In this document: positions 57,352 through 64,000 of the stretch, piece after piece
Layout: each line of letters starts with the position of its first letter
Position numbering within the stretch: position 1 is the stretch's first letter
Assembly (NCBI RefSeq): GCF_018688315.1
Contig: NZ_CP061315.1
Coordinates: 1 to 64,000 of the forward strand
Direction: 5' to 3'
Origin: Polynucleobacter sp. AP-Kolm-20A-A1
Lineage (GTDB): Bacteria > Pseudomonadota > Gammaproteobacteria > Burkholderiales > Burkholderiaceae
DNA: 64,000 nucleotides
Translations under genes and position numbers: made by a program
Notes under the pieces: model-generated
Seen by the model: the letters and a program-made list of their open reading frames with translations, nothing else
Told to the model about the DNA's origin: nothing
Databases searched by the model: none

Positions 57352-57663
57352 ATGCAAAACCAAAAAATTCGTATTCGCCTTAAAGCATTTGACTATCGCT
57401 TGATTGACCAGTCTGCAGCTGAAATCGTTGATACAGCTAAACGCACTGGTGCAGTTGTTAAGGGTCCAGTACCTTTGCCAACTCGTATCGAGCGTTTTGA
57501 TATCTTGCGTTCACCACACGTGAACAAGACATCGCGTGATCAGTTAGAGATCCGTACCCATCTCCGTTTGATGGATATCGTTGATCCTACAGAGAAAACT
57601 GTAGATGCTTTGATGAAATTAGACCTCCCAGCTGGTGTGGACGTCGAAATTAAGTTGCAGTAA
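57352..57663 (+). CDS. rpsJ: 30S ribosomal protein S10
   Basis: S10 (NusE) is a ribosomal protein that also joins NusB in antitermination. The 103 residues show [17 protein letters not shown] and [24 protein letters not shown]. It sits after tuf, and a separate promoter lies between it and rplC. Confidence 0.97.
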   Translation: MQNQKIRIRLKAFDYRLIDQSAAEIVDTAKRTGAVVKGPVPLPTRIERFDILRSPHVNKTSRDQLEIRTHLRLMDIVDPTEKTVDALMKLDLPAGVDVEIKLQ

Positions 57664-57686
57664 TTTGTTGTTTCCGGTCTTTTTGC

Positions 57687-57715
57687 TTGTCAAGATTGGG
57701 TTTTCGGGATAGAAT
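57687..57715 (+). promoter_or_regulatory. Promoter before rplC
   Basis: TTGTCA at 57687-57692 and TAGAAT at 57710-57715 are 17 bases apart. It would start the rplC-rpsQ block separately from rpsJ. Confidence 0.7.
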
Positions 57716-57752
57716 CTAAGGCTTCGCTCATTTATTTGGGCGAAAATCTTAG
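57716..57752 (+). promoter_or_regulatory. Leader hairpin before rplC
   Basis: CTAAG (57716-57720) and TTCGC (57723-57727) pair with GCGAA (57740-57744) and CTTAG (57748-57752), giving a two-part stem at the very start of the predicted transcript. It could be the counterpart of the L4-responsive leader of the E. coli S10 operon, but that is inference. Confidence 0.45.
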
Positions 57753-57860
57753 TTTTATCAGCACTAAAAACGTTGTAAGTTATTGATTTAGAAGTACTTT
57801 TACTTGTAAATCACTTAAATTAATTTTGCCGACCAATCGAAGTCGGCGTGGAGCATGAAT

Positions 57861-58517
57861 ATGAGCTTAGGCTTAATCGGCCGCAAGGTCGGCATGACCC
57901 GTCTATTTACGGACGAAGGGGATTCAATCCCTGTAACCGTAATTGACGTGAGCGACAACAGAATCGCTCAAATCAAGACCCAGGCAACTGATGGCTATGA
58001 TGCTATCCAGTTGGCACATGGCACACGTAGAGCTACTCGCGTTACCAAAGCAATGGCTGGTCACTTCGCCAAAGCTGGTGTGATGGCTGGTAATGGCCTC
58101 AACGAATTCCAATTAGACGCAGCGAAAATCGCAGAAATGACACCAGGACAAGTAATTCCTGCTGACACTGCATTTACTGCTGGTCAAAAAGTGGACGTAC
58201 AAGGCGTGTCTATCGGTAAGGGCTACGCAGGTACCATCAAGCGTTATCACTTCGCTTCTGGTCGTGCATCCCACGGTAACTCACGTTCACATAACGTACC
58301 AGGCTCAATCGGTATGGCGCAAGATCCAGGTCGTGTTTTCCCTGGTAAGCGTATGACCGGTCACTTGGGTGACGTTACACGTACAGTTCAAAATTTAGTC
58401 ATCGCACGCATTGATGCAGAACGTAATCTCATCATGGTTAAAGGCGCTATTCCAGGTGCCCCAGGCGGTAAAGTTATTGTTACTCCAGCGGTTAAGACAC
58501 CGTTGAAGAAGAAATAA
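57861..58517 (+). CDS. rplC: 50S ribosomal protein L3
   Basis: L3 is an early 50S assembly protein near the peptidyl-transferase centre. The ATG at 57861 gives 218 residues starting [14 protein letters not shown], the family start, with GGAG seven bases upstream; the ATG at 57855 is too close to the GGAG. The [14 protein letters not shown] segment is conserved. Confidence 0.96.
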   Translation: MSLGLIGRKVGMTRLFTDEGDSIPVTVIDVSDNRIAQIKTQATDGYDAIQLAHGTRRATRVTKAMAGHFAKAGVMAGNGLNEFQLDAAKIAEMTPGQVIPADTAFTAGQKVDVQGVSIGKGYAGTIKRYHFASGRASHGNSRSHNVPGSIGMAQDPGRVFPGKRMTGHLGDVTRTVQNLVIARIDAERNLIMVKGAIPGAPGGKVIVTPAVKTPLKKK

Positions 58518-58528
58518 GGAGAGCGAAT

Positions 58529-59149
58529 ATGGAACTTAAGCTTCTCCAGGACAACGGTACTTTAGGTGCAGGCGTACAAGCTTCACCAGAAGTATTCGAA
58601 CGTGAATATAACGAAGCATTGGTACACCAAGTTGTAGTGGCTTACCAAGCAAATGCACGTAGCGGTAATCGTGCGCAAAAAGACCGTGAGCAAGTTAAGC
58701 ACACAACCAAGAAACCTTGGCGTCAAAAAGGTACTGGTCGTGCACGTGCTGGTATGAGCTCTTCCCCGCTGTGGCGCGGAGGCGGTCGTATATTCCCAAA
58801 TTCTCCAGAAGAGAATTTCAGCCAAAAAGTAAACAAGAAAATGTACCGCGCTGGTATGAGATCAATTTTGTCTCAGTTAGCTCGCGAAGGTCGTTTGAAT
58901 GTTGTTGATCAATTTTCTCTTGATGCTCCAAAGACTAAAGTTTTAGCTGACAAAGTTAAAGCAATGGGCTTGGATTCAGTGTTGATTATTGTTGATCAAG
59001 TTAGCGAGAATTTGTACTTGGCATCACGCAACTTGCATAAGGTTGCTGTATGTGAGCCACAGCATGCAGATCCATTAGCTTTAGTTCAATACAAAAAAGT
59101 ATTGGTAAGCAAAGCTGCGATCGCAAAAATTGAGGAGTTGCTGAAATGA
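58529..59149 (+). CDS. rplD: 50S ribosomal protein L4
   Basis: L4 lines the exit tunnel and in E. coli represses the S10 operon. The 206 residues include [14 protein letters not shown], the conserved loop. AAGGAGAG upstream is the ribosome-binding site. It overlaps rplW by 4 bases. Confidence 0.97.
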   Translation: MELKLLQDNGTLGAGVQASPEVFEREYNEALVHQVVVAYQANARSGNRAQKDREQVKHTTKKPWRQKGTGRARAGMSSSPLWRGGGRIFPNSPEENFSQKVNKKMYRAGMRSILSQLAREGRLNVVDQFSLDAPKTKVLADKVKAMGLDSVLIIVDQVSENLYLASRNLHKVAVCEPQHADPLALVQYKKVLVSKAAIAKIEELLK

Positions 59150-59460
59150 GCCAAGTCCGTAAAAACGATCACAACCTGATGAAGGTTCTGCTTGGACCGG
59201 TGATCTCTGAAAAAGCCACAATGGTTGCAGAGAAAAACGAACAAGTAGTTTTCCAAGTAGCTCGCGACGCAAACAAGAGCGATGTAAAACAAGCAGTTGA
59301 ATTGCTCTTTAAAGTGCAAGTTGACTCAGTTCAAATCGTGAATCAAAAAGGTAAGCCTAAGCGCTATGGCCGTTTTGAAGGTCGTCGTGACCACACTAAG
59401 AAGGCCTATGTGAATTTGAAGCCAGGTCAAGAAATTAACTTTGAAGCGGAGGCGAATTAA
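59146..59460 (+). CDS. rplW: 50S ribosomal protein L23
   Basis: L23 sits at the tunnel exit, where trigger factor and SRP dock. The 104 residues have [17 protein letters not shown] and [13 protein letters not shown]. The ATGA overlap with rplD implies translational coupling. Confidence 0.96.
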   Translation: MSQVRKNDHNLMKVLLGPVISEKATMVAEKNEQVVFQVARDANKSDVKQAVELLFKVQVDSVQIVNQKGKPKRYGRFEGRRDHTKKAYVNLKPGQEINFEAEAN

Positions 59461-59462
59461 TC

Positions 59463-60293
59463 ATGCCTTTGATGAAGACAAAACCGACCTCACCAGGTCG
59501 TCGTTCAATGGTCAAGGTGGTAAATCCTGACCTGCATAAAGGTAAACCTTTTGCAGCGTTGGTAGAGCCACAATTCCAAAAAGCAGGCCGTAACAATAAT
59601 GGCCACATCACTACCCGTCATAAGGGTGGTGGTCATAAGCATCACTATCGTGTTGTTGATTTCAAACGCAACGACAAAGACGGTATTCCAGCAAAGGTTG
59701 AACGCTTGGAATACGATCCAAACCGCAGCGCAAATATTGCACTGATTTTGTTTGCTGATGGTGAGCGTCGCTATATTCCTGCTGCTAAAGGCATGACAGT
59801 TGGCCAGGCAATCATGAGTGGTGCAGAAGCGCCAATCAAGTCTGGTAATAACTTGCCAATTCGCAATATTCCAGTTGGTAGCACTATTCACTGTGTAGAA
59901 ATCATGCCAGGCAAAGGTGCACAAGTTGCACGTTCAGCCGGTGGTTCAGCAGTATTGTTAGCTCGTGAAGGCGTATACGCTCAAGTGCGTTTGCGCTCCG
60001 GTGAAGTTCGCCGTGTTCTGATTGAGTGCCGCGCCACTATTGGTGAAGTTGGTAACGAAGAGCATAGCTTGCGTCAAATTGGTAAAGCAGGTGCAAATCG
60101 CTGGCGTGGTATTCGCCCAACCGTTCGCGGTGTGGCAATGAACCCAGTAGATCACCCACACGGTGGTGGTGAAGGTAGAACTGGCGAAGGCCGCGTACCT
60201 GTATCTCCATGGGGCACTCCAACCAAAGGTTATCGCACACGTCGCAATAAGCGTACAACTTCGATGATCGTTCAACGTCGTCAAAAACGTTAA
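59463..60293 (+). CDS. rplB: 50S ribosomal protein L2
   Basis: L2 is essential for subunit joining and peptidyl transfer. The 276 residues include [12 protein letters not shown] and [19 protein letters not shown] with the conserved His. It starts 2 bases after rplW. Confidence 0.98.
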   Translation: MPLMKTKPTSPGRRSMVKVVNPDLHKGKPFAALVEPQFQKAGRNNNGHITTRHKGGGHKHHYRVVDFKRNDKDGIPAKVERLEYDPNRSANIALILFADGERRYIPAAKGMTVGQAIMSGAEAPIKSGNNLPIRNIPVGSTIHCVEIMPGKGAQVARSAGGSAVLLAREGVYAQVRLRSGEVRRVLIECRATIGEVGNEEHSLRQIGKAGANRWRGIRPTVRGVAMNPVDHPHGGGEGRTGEGRVPVSPWGTPTKGYRTRRNKRTTSMIVQRRQKR

Positions 60294-60312
60294 GCGATAA
60301 GGATAAATAGAT

Positions 60313-60591
60313 ATGACACGTTCAGCTAAAAAAGGCCCATTTTGCGAAGCCAGCTTAGTAAATAAAGTTGAAGTCGCACAAGCCAATAAAGACAAAAAAC
60401 CGATTAAAACTTGGTCACGCCGTTCAACAATCCTCCCAGACTTTATTGGTCTGACGATTGCTGTGCATAACGGTCGTCAACACGTTCCGGTATATGTATC
60501 AGAAAACATGGTGGGTCATAAGTTAGGCGAATTTGCCTTGACCCGTACTTTCAAAGGTCACGCTGCTGACAAGAAAGTAACGAAGAAGTAA
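60313..60591 (+). CDS. rpsS: 30S ribosomal protein S19
   Basis: S19 binds the head of 30S with S13. The 92 residues include [26 protein letters not shown] and [18 protein letters not shown]. Confidence 0.97.
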   Translation: MTRSAKKGPFCEASLVNKVEVAQANKDKKPIKTWSRRSTILPDFIGLTIAVHNGRQHVPVYVSENMVGHKLGEFALTRTFKGHAADKKVTKK

Positions 60592-60601
60592 GGGGATGAT
60601 G

Positions 60602-60931
60602 ATGGAAGTTAAAGCTATTCACAAGGGCGCCCGCATTTCTGCGCAAAAGACACGTTTGGTCGCAGACCAAATTCGTGGTTTGCCGATTGCCCGCGCATTA
60701 AACATTTTGAACTTCAGCCCCAAAAAAGCTGCCTTCATTGTGAAAAAAGTTGTTGAGTCCGCAGTGGCCAACGCTGAACACAATAAAGGTGCTGATATTG
60801 ATGAGCTTAAGGTTTCAGCAATTATTGTTGATAAAGGCACTTCATTGAAGCGCTTTACCGCACGCGCTAAGGGTCGTGGCAATCAAATTGAAAAACAAAC
60901 TTGTCACATTAGCGTGACCTTGAGTAACTAA
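60602..60931 (+). CDS. rplV: 50S ribosomal protein L22
   Basis: L22 lines the exit tunnel. Three ATGs stand in tandem (60596, 60599, 60602). The last gives [18 protein letters not shown], the family start, at proper spacing from AGGGG at 60591-60595, giving 109 residues. Confidence 0.95.
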   Translation: MEVKAIHKGARISAQKTRLVADQIRGLPIARALNILNFSPKKAAFIVKKVVESAVANAEHNKGADIDELKVSAIIVDKGTSLKRFTARAKGRGNQIEKQTCHISVTLSN

Positions 60932-60939
60932 GGAAATAT

Positions 60940-61767
60940 ATGGGCCAAAAGATAAACCCAACCGGATTCCGACTCGCGGTAACGAAGAATTGGACATCAC
61001 GTTGGTATGCAAACAATACTGACTTCGCAAAGATGTTGAAAGAGGACGTTGACGTTCGCATCTATCTGAAGAAGAAGTTGAAGAATGCATCCGTTAGTAA
61101 AGTTGTGATTGAGCGTCCTGCAAAGAATGCCCGTATCACTATCTATAGCTCACGTCCAGGCGTTGTAATCGGTAAAAAAGGCGAAGACATTGAAGTTCTC
61201 CGCCGCGAATTACAAAAGCGTATGGGCGTTCCAGTTCACGTGAACATCGAAGAAATTCGTAAGCCTGAAGTTGACGCGCAATTGATCGCCGACTCTATTA
61301 CTCAACAGTTAGAGAAGCGCATTATGTTCCGTCGTGCGATGAAGCGCGCAATGCAAAATGCAATGCGTCTTGGCGCACAAGGTATCAAGATCATGTCATC
61401 CGGTCGTTTGAACGGTGCTGAAATTGCACGTCGCGAATGGTACCGTGAAGGTCGCGTTCCACTTCATACATTGAAGGCTGATATTGATTACGCAACATCA
61501 GAAGCGGAAACAACATACGGCATCATCGGTGTAAAAGTTTGGGTATACAAAGGCGACACATTGGGTCGTGGTGCAGAAGCTCAAGTAGCCGCTCCATCCG
61601 CTGAACCAGCTGCCGAAGAAAAGAAAACTCGTCGTGCTCCAAGCAAGACAGCTGCTCGTAAACCAGCTGCTGGCACAGACAAGCCATTAGTTGCTGCTAA
61701 ACCAGCAGTAAAGCGTGTGCGTAAGGTTGAAACACCAGCCGCAGATACGCAGAAGTCAGGAGAGTAA
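60940..61767 (+). CDS. rpsC: 30S ribosomal protein S3 with basic Ala-rich tail
   Basis: S3 forms part of the mRNA entry channel and has a KH domain ([17 protein letters not shown]). The core (about 212 residues) matches E. coli S3 (233). The C-terminal 60 residues are a low-complexity Ala/Pro/Lys/Arg tail, giving 275 residues. Confidence 0.96.
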   Translation: MGQKINPTGFRLAVTKNWTSRWYANNTDFAKMLKEDVDVRIYLKKKLKNASVSKVVIERPAKNARITIYSSRPGVVIGKKGEDIEVLRRELQKRMGVPVHVNIEEIRKPEVDAQLIADSITQQLEKRIMFRRAMKRAMQNAMRLGAQGIKIMSSGRLNGAEIARREWYREGRVPLHTLKADIDYATSEAETTYGIIGVKVWVYKGDTLGRGAEAQVAAPSAEPAAEEKKTRRAPSKTAARKPAAGTDKPLVAAKPAVKRVRKVETPAADTQKSGE

Positions 61768-61769
61768 GC

Positions 61770-62183
61770 ATGCTACAACCAAAGCGTCGCAAGTATCGTA
61801 AGGAACAAAAAGGCCGTAACACTGGCGTGGCAACACGCGGTAGTTCTGTAGCCTTTGGTGACTTTGGATTGAAGGCCGTTGGCCGTGGTCGTTTGACTGC
61901 TCGTCAAATTGAGTCAGCACGTCGTGCAATGACTCGTCACATTAAACGTGGTGGCCGTATTTGGATTCGCATTTTCCCAGATAAGCCAATTTCACAAAAA
62001 CCTGCTGAAGTACGTATGGGTAACGGTAAAGGTAACCCAGAGTACTACGTAGCTGAAATTCAACCAGGCAAAGTGCTCTACGAGATGGACGGTGTTGATG
62101 AGCAATTGGCGCGCGAAGCTTTCAAGCTTGCTGCTGCTAAGTTGCCTTTACAGACCACTTTCGTGATTCGCCACTTAGGTTGA
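61770..62183 (+). CDS. rplP: 50S ribosomal protein L16
   Basis: L16 helps position A-site tRNA. The 137 residues start [17 protein letters not shown], a family hallmark, and include [18 protein letters not shown]. It follows rpsC after 2 bases. Confidence 0.97.
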   Translation: MLQPKRRKYRKEQKGRNTGVATRGSSVAFGDFGLKAVGRGRLTARQIESARRAMTRHIKRGGRIWIRIFPDKPISQKPAEVRMGNGKGNPEYYVAEIQPGKVLYEMDGVDEQLAREAFKLAAAKLPLQTTFVIRHLG

Positions 62184-62197
62184 TCGGGATAGAGATT

Positions 62198-62392
62198 ATG
62201 AAAAATACAGAATTAGCTTCAAAAGATCTGAATGCATTGAATGCAGAGTTAACCGAGTTGCTTAAGACCGGTTTCAAGCTCCGTATGCAAAAAGGCACTC
62301 AGCAACTCACAAATACCAGCCAATTGGGTAAAAATAAGCGCGACATCGCTCGTGTGAAGACTTTTATCGCCCAAAAGACTGCACAGAAATAA
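62198..62392 (+). CDS. rpmC: 50S ribosomal protein L29
   Basis: L29 sits at the tunnel exit. The ATG at 62198 gives 64 residues starting [15 protein letters not shown], with the conserved [11 protein letters not shown] near the end. A TTG at 62180 overlapping rplP would add six residues and is less likely. Confidence 0.95.
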   Translation: MKNTELASKDLNALNAELTELLKTGFKLRMQKGTQQLTNTSQLGKNKRDIARVKTFIAQKTAQK

Positions 62393-62404
62393 GGAAAAAG
62401 GGAT

Positions 62405-62674
62405 ATGACAGAATTATCTAAACCCTTGCGCCGCACCCTTGTGGGCCGCGTTGTTAGCGACAAAATGCAAAAAACTGTGACGGTGTTGGTTGAGCGTCAA
62501 GTTAAGCATCCAGTGATTGGTAAGTACGTTGGCCAGTCCAAAAAGTACCACGCTCATGACGAAGCTGGCACATACAAGATGGGTGATACCGTTGAAATTG
62601 CTGAATCTAAGCCAATTTCACGTACTAAATCTTGGGTTGTGACCCGTTTAGTTGAAGCTTCAAAGGGTATTTAA
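62405..62674 (+). CDS. rpsQ: 30S ribosomal protein S17
   Basis: S17 binds 16S rRNA early in assembly. The 89 residues include [20 protein letters not shown] and [10 protein letters not shown]. It ends the S10-type block; a 183-base gap follows. Confidence 0.97.
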   Translation: MTELSKPLRRTLVGRVVSDKMQKTVTVLVERQVKHPVIGKYVGQSKKYHAHDEAGTYKMGDTVEIAESKPISRTKSWVVTRLVEASKGI

Positions 62675-62738
62675 AGAAATATTGGGGATTTTGGCGAAGT
62701 TTCTTCCCAAATCCCTGTTTTACGTAGTAGAATAGAAG

Positions 62739-62806
62739 GCTTCTCTGGTTTTATTGGAGAAGCAGTGTTTTTCATTAATTCCGGGTTTTAGCTTTCGTTA
62801 AAACCC
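62739..62806 (+). terminator. Two hairpins in the rpsQ-rplN gap
   Basis: GCTTCTC (62739-62745) pairs with GAGAAGC (62757-62763), followed shortly by TTTTT at 62768-62772, a plausible terminator. GGGTTTTA (62783-62790) pairs with TAAAACCC (62799-62806). A TAGAAT at 62728-62733 could be a -10 element, but I see no matching -35. The gap is where the E. coli spc promoter lies. Confidence 0.5.
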
Positions 62807-62857
62807 ATAGACGGAACCAAGACTGTTTGCCTTTGGCCAATAAGTTGGGGATTAGAA

Positions 62858-63226
62858 ATGATACAAACCGAAAGTAGATTACAGGTTGCCGATAACACAG
62901 GCGCCAGTGAAGTGTTGTGCATCAAGGTATTGGGCGGCTCTAAGCGTCGTTACGCCAGTATCGGTGATGTCATCAAAGTCAGCGTTAAGTCTGCTGCTCC
63001 ACGTGGCCGTGTAAAAAAAGGTGACATTTATAACGCCGTAGTAGTGAGAACTGCTAAGGGTGTTCGCCGTCCAGATGGTTCATTGATTAAGTTCGATGGC
63101 AACGCTGCGGTATTGCTCAACGCTAAGTTAGAGCCAATTGGCACACGTATCTTTGGACCAGTGACGCGCGAGTTGCGTACTGAAAAGTTCATGAAGATCG
63201 TTTCTCTCGCCCCCGAAGTTATTTAA
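62858..63226 (+). CDS. rplN: 50S ribosomal protein L14
   Basis: L14 lies at the subunit interface. The 122 residues start [16 protein letters not shown], the family hallmark, and contain [13 protein letters not shown]. It opens the spc-type block rplN-rplX-rplE. Confidence 0.98.
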   Translation: MIQTESRLQVADNTGASEVLCIKVLGGSKRRYASIGDVIKVSVKSAAPRGRVKKGDIYNAVVVRTAKGVRRPDGSLIKFDGNAAVLLNAKLEPIGTRIFGPVTRELRTEKFMKIVSLAPEVI

Positions 63227-63235
63227 GAGGCTGAT

Positions 63236-63544
63236 ATGAAAAAGATTCGTAAAGGTGATTCCGTAGTTCTGTTGACTGGCCGCGATAAGGGCAAGCAAGG
63301 AACTGTTACAGCCGTTCTCGAGAACAAACTAGTGATCGAAGGCGTAAATATTTATAAAAAGAGCGTTAAGCCAAATCCAGCAGCCGGTGTTACTGGCGGC
63401 ATGATTGACAAGACGATGCCTGTTCACATTTCTAATGTGGCTGTGGTTGACGGTAACGGCAAACCATCACGTGTTGGTATCAAACTCGTGGACGGTAAAA
63501 AGCAACGTTTCCTCAAAACCACTGGCGCAACTTTAAGCGCATAA
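63236..63544 (+). CDS. rplX: 50S ribosomal protein L24
   Basis: L24 starts 50S assembly and has a KOW domain. The 102 residues include [20 protein letters not shown]. It follows rplN after 9 bases and precedes rplE by 16. Confidence 0.96.
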   Translation: MKKIRKGDSVVLLTGRDKGKQGTVTAVLENKLVIEGVNIYKKSVKPNPAAGVTGGMIDKTMPVHISNVAVVDGNGKPSRVGIKLVDGKKQRFLKTTGATLSA

Positions 63545-63560
63545 GGGGCACGGAGAAATT

Positions 63561-64000
63561 ATGAGCACACGTTTTCAAGAGCACTATCAAGCTAAAGTTG
63601 TTGCAGATTTGATCGCCAAGTTTGGTTACAAGTCTGTAATGGAAGTTCCACGTATCACTAAGGTAACCCTGAACATGGGCTTAGGCGATGCAGTGAACGA
63701 CAAGAAGATTATCGAAAATGCAGTTGGTGATTTAACTAAAGTTGCCGGCCAAAAGCCTGTTGTAACTAAAGCTAAAAAAGCGATTGCAGGATTCAAAATT
63801 CGTCAAGGCTACCCAATCGGTGCCATGGTGACATTGCGTGGTGCACGCATGTACGAATTCTTGGATCGTTTCGTTACTGTTGCATTGCCACGCGTACGCG
63901 ACTTCCGCGGTATCTCTGGTAAAGCATTTGACGGCCGTGGTAACTACAACATCGGCGTTAAAGAACAGATCATTTTCCCTGAAATCGAATACGACAAGAT
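63561..64000 (+). CDS. rplE: 50S ribosomal protein L5 (3' end missing)
   Basis: L5 binds 5S rRNA and contacts P-site tRNA. The frame from the ATG at 63561 (GGAG at 63552-63555) is open to the window end, giving 146 residues: [45 protein letters not shown] and [15 protein letters not shown] are all L5 signatures. About 30 residues remain beyond the window. Confidence 0.96.
   Translation, partial: MSTRFQEHYQAKVVADLIAKFGYKSVMEVPRITKVTLNMGLGDAVNDKKIIENAVGDLTKVAGQKPVVTKAKKAIAGFKIRQGYPIGAMVTLRGARMYEFLDRFVTVALPRVRDFRGISGKAFDGRGNYNIGVKEQIIFPEIEYDK

Noticed and set aside
61234..61245. GTTCACGTGAAC in rpsC as a third parS
   Set aside because: The outer bases do not match the 16-bp consensus (only the 12-bp GTTCACGTGAAC core is palindromic), and it is 46 kb from parB.

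Overview
The window is the replication-origin neighbourhood plus the main ribosomal and RNA polymerase gene block of a betaproteobacterium. The order dnaA-dnaN-gyrB, the mnmG-rsmG-parA-parB-atp run, tyr-gly-thr tRNAs with tufB, the Burkholderiales-type DUF3717 protein and the rRNA sequences all point to Burkholderiales. My best guess is Polynucleobacter or a close relative (moderate confidence, from gene order and moderate G+C; no search was run). Nearly every gene is a conserved core gene. I see no prophage, insertion sequence, CRISPR array or obvious island.

Layout. 1-5134: dnaA (5' end cut by the window edge), a DnaA-box cluster that looks like oriC, dnaN and gyrB. 5138-5872: a small SET-domain protein and a DUF3717 protein. 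5974-10554: a five-gene branched-chain-amino-acid-type ABC importer. 10639-11415: a TSUP-family permease with an odd start. 11467-15803: mnmG, rsmG, parA and parB with two perfect parS sites, one overlapping the probable mnmG promoter. 15832-23035: the ATP synthase operon atpIBEFHAGDC, then hemE. 24164-24428: an AT-rich gap with a second set of DnaA boxes before priA. 26559-33188: single genes on both strands (gcvH, an MBL-fold hydrolase, a Cys-rich mini-protein, a fatty-acid desaturase, tRNA-Arg, two c-type cytochromes, rsmI, a DiaA/GmhA protein, a BON lipoprotein and a GNAT acetyltransferase).

33431-38848: one complete rRNA operon (16S, tRNA-Ile, tRNA-Ala, 23S, 5S) with a strong promoter, boxA sites, two long-range processing stems and a terminator. 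38873-52708: tRNA-Tyr, -Gly and -Thr, tuf copy 1, tRNA-Trp, secE, nusG, rplKAJL and rpoBC, ending at a terminator. 52719-64000: the str operon (rpsL, rpsG, fusA, tuf copy 2, rpsJ), then the S10/spc ribosomal genes from rplC to rplE, which is cut by the window end.

How it fits together. The left half holds origin firing (dnaA, oriC, diaA-like gene), replication (dnaN, gyrB, priA) and origin segregation (parABS), followed by energy supply. The right half makes ribosomes and RNA polymerase. The less ordinary points are the second DnaA-box cluster before priA, the parS/promoter overlap upstream of mnmG, a DEEN instead of DEEH box in PriA, an Arg-for-Lys Walker A in the second ABC ATPase, a probable ATC start, a three-segment attenuator between rplL and rpoB, a near-perfect tuf duplication and a bacterial SET protein beside gyrB. 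I found no convincing undescribed system; these are the best leads.
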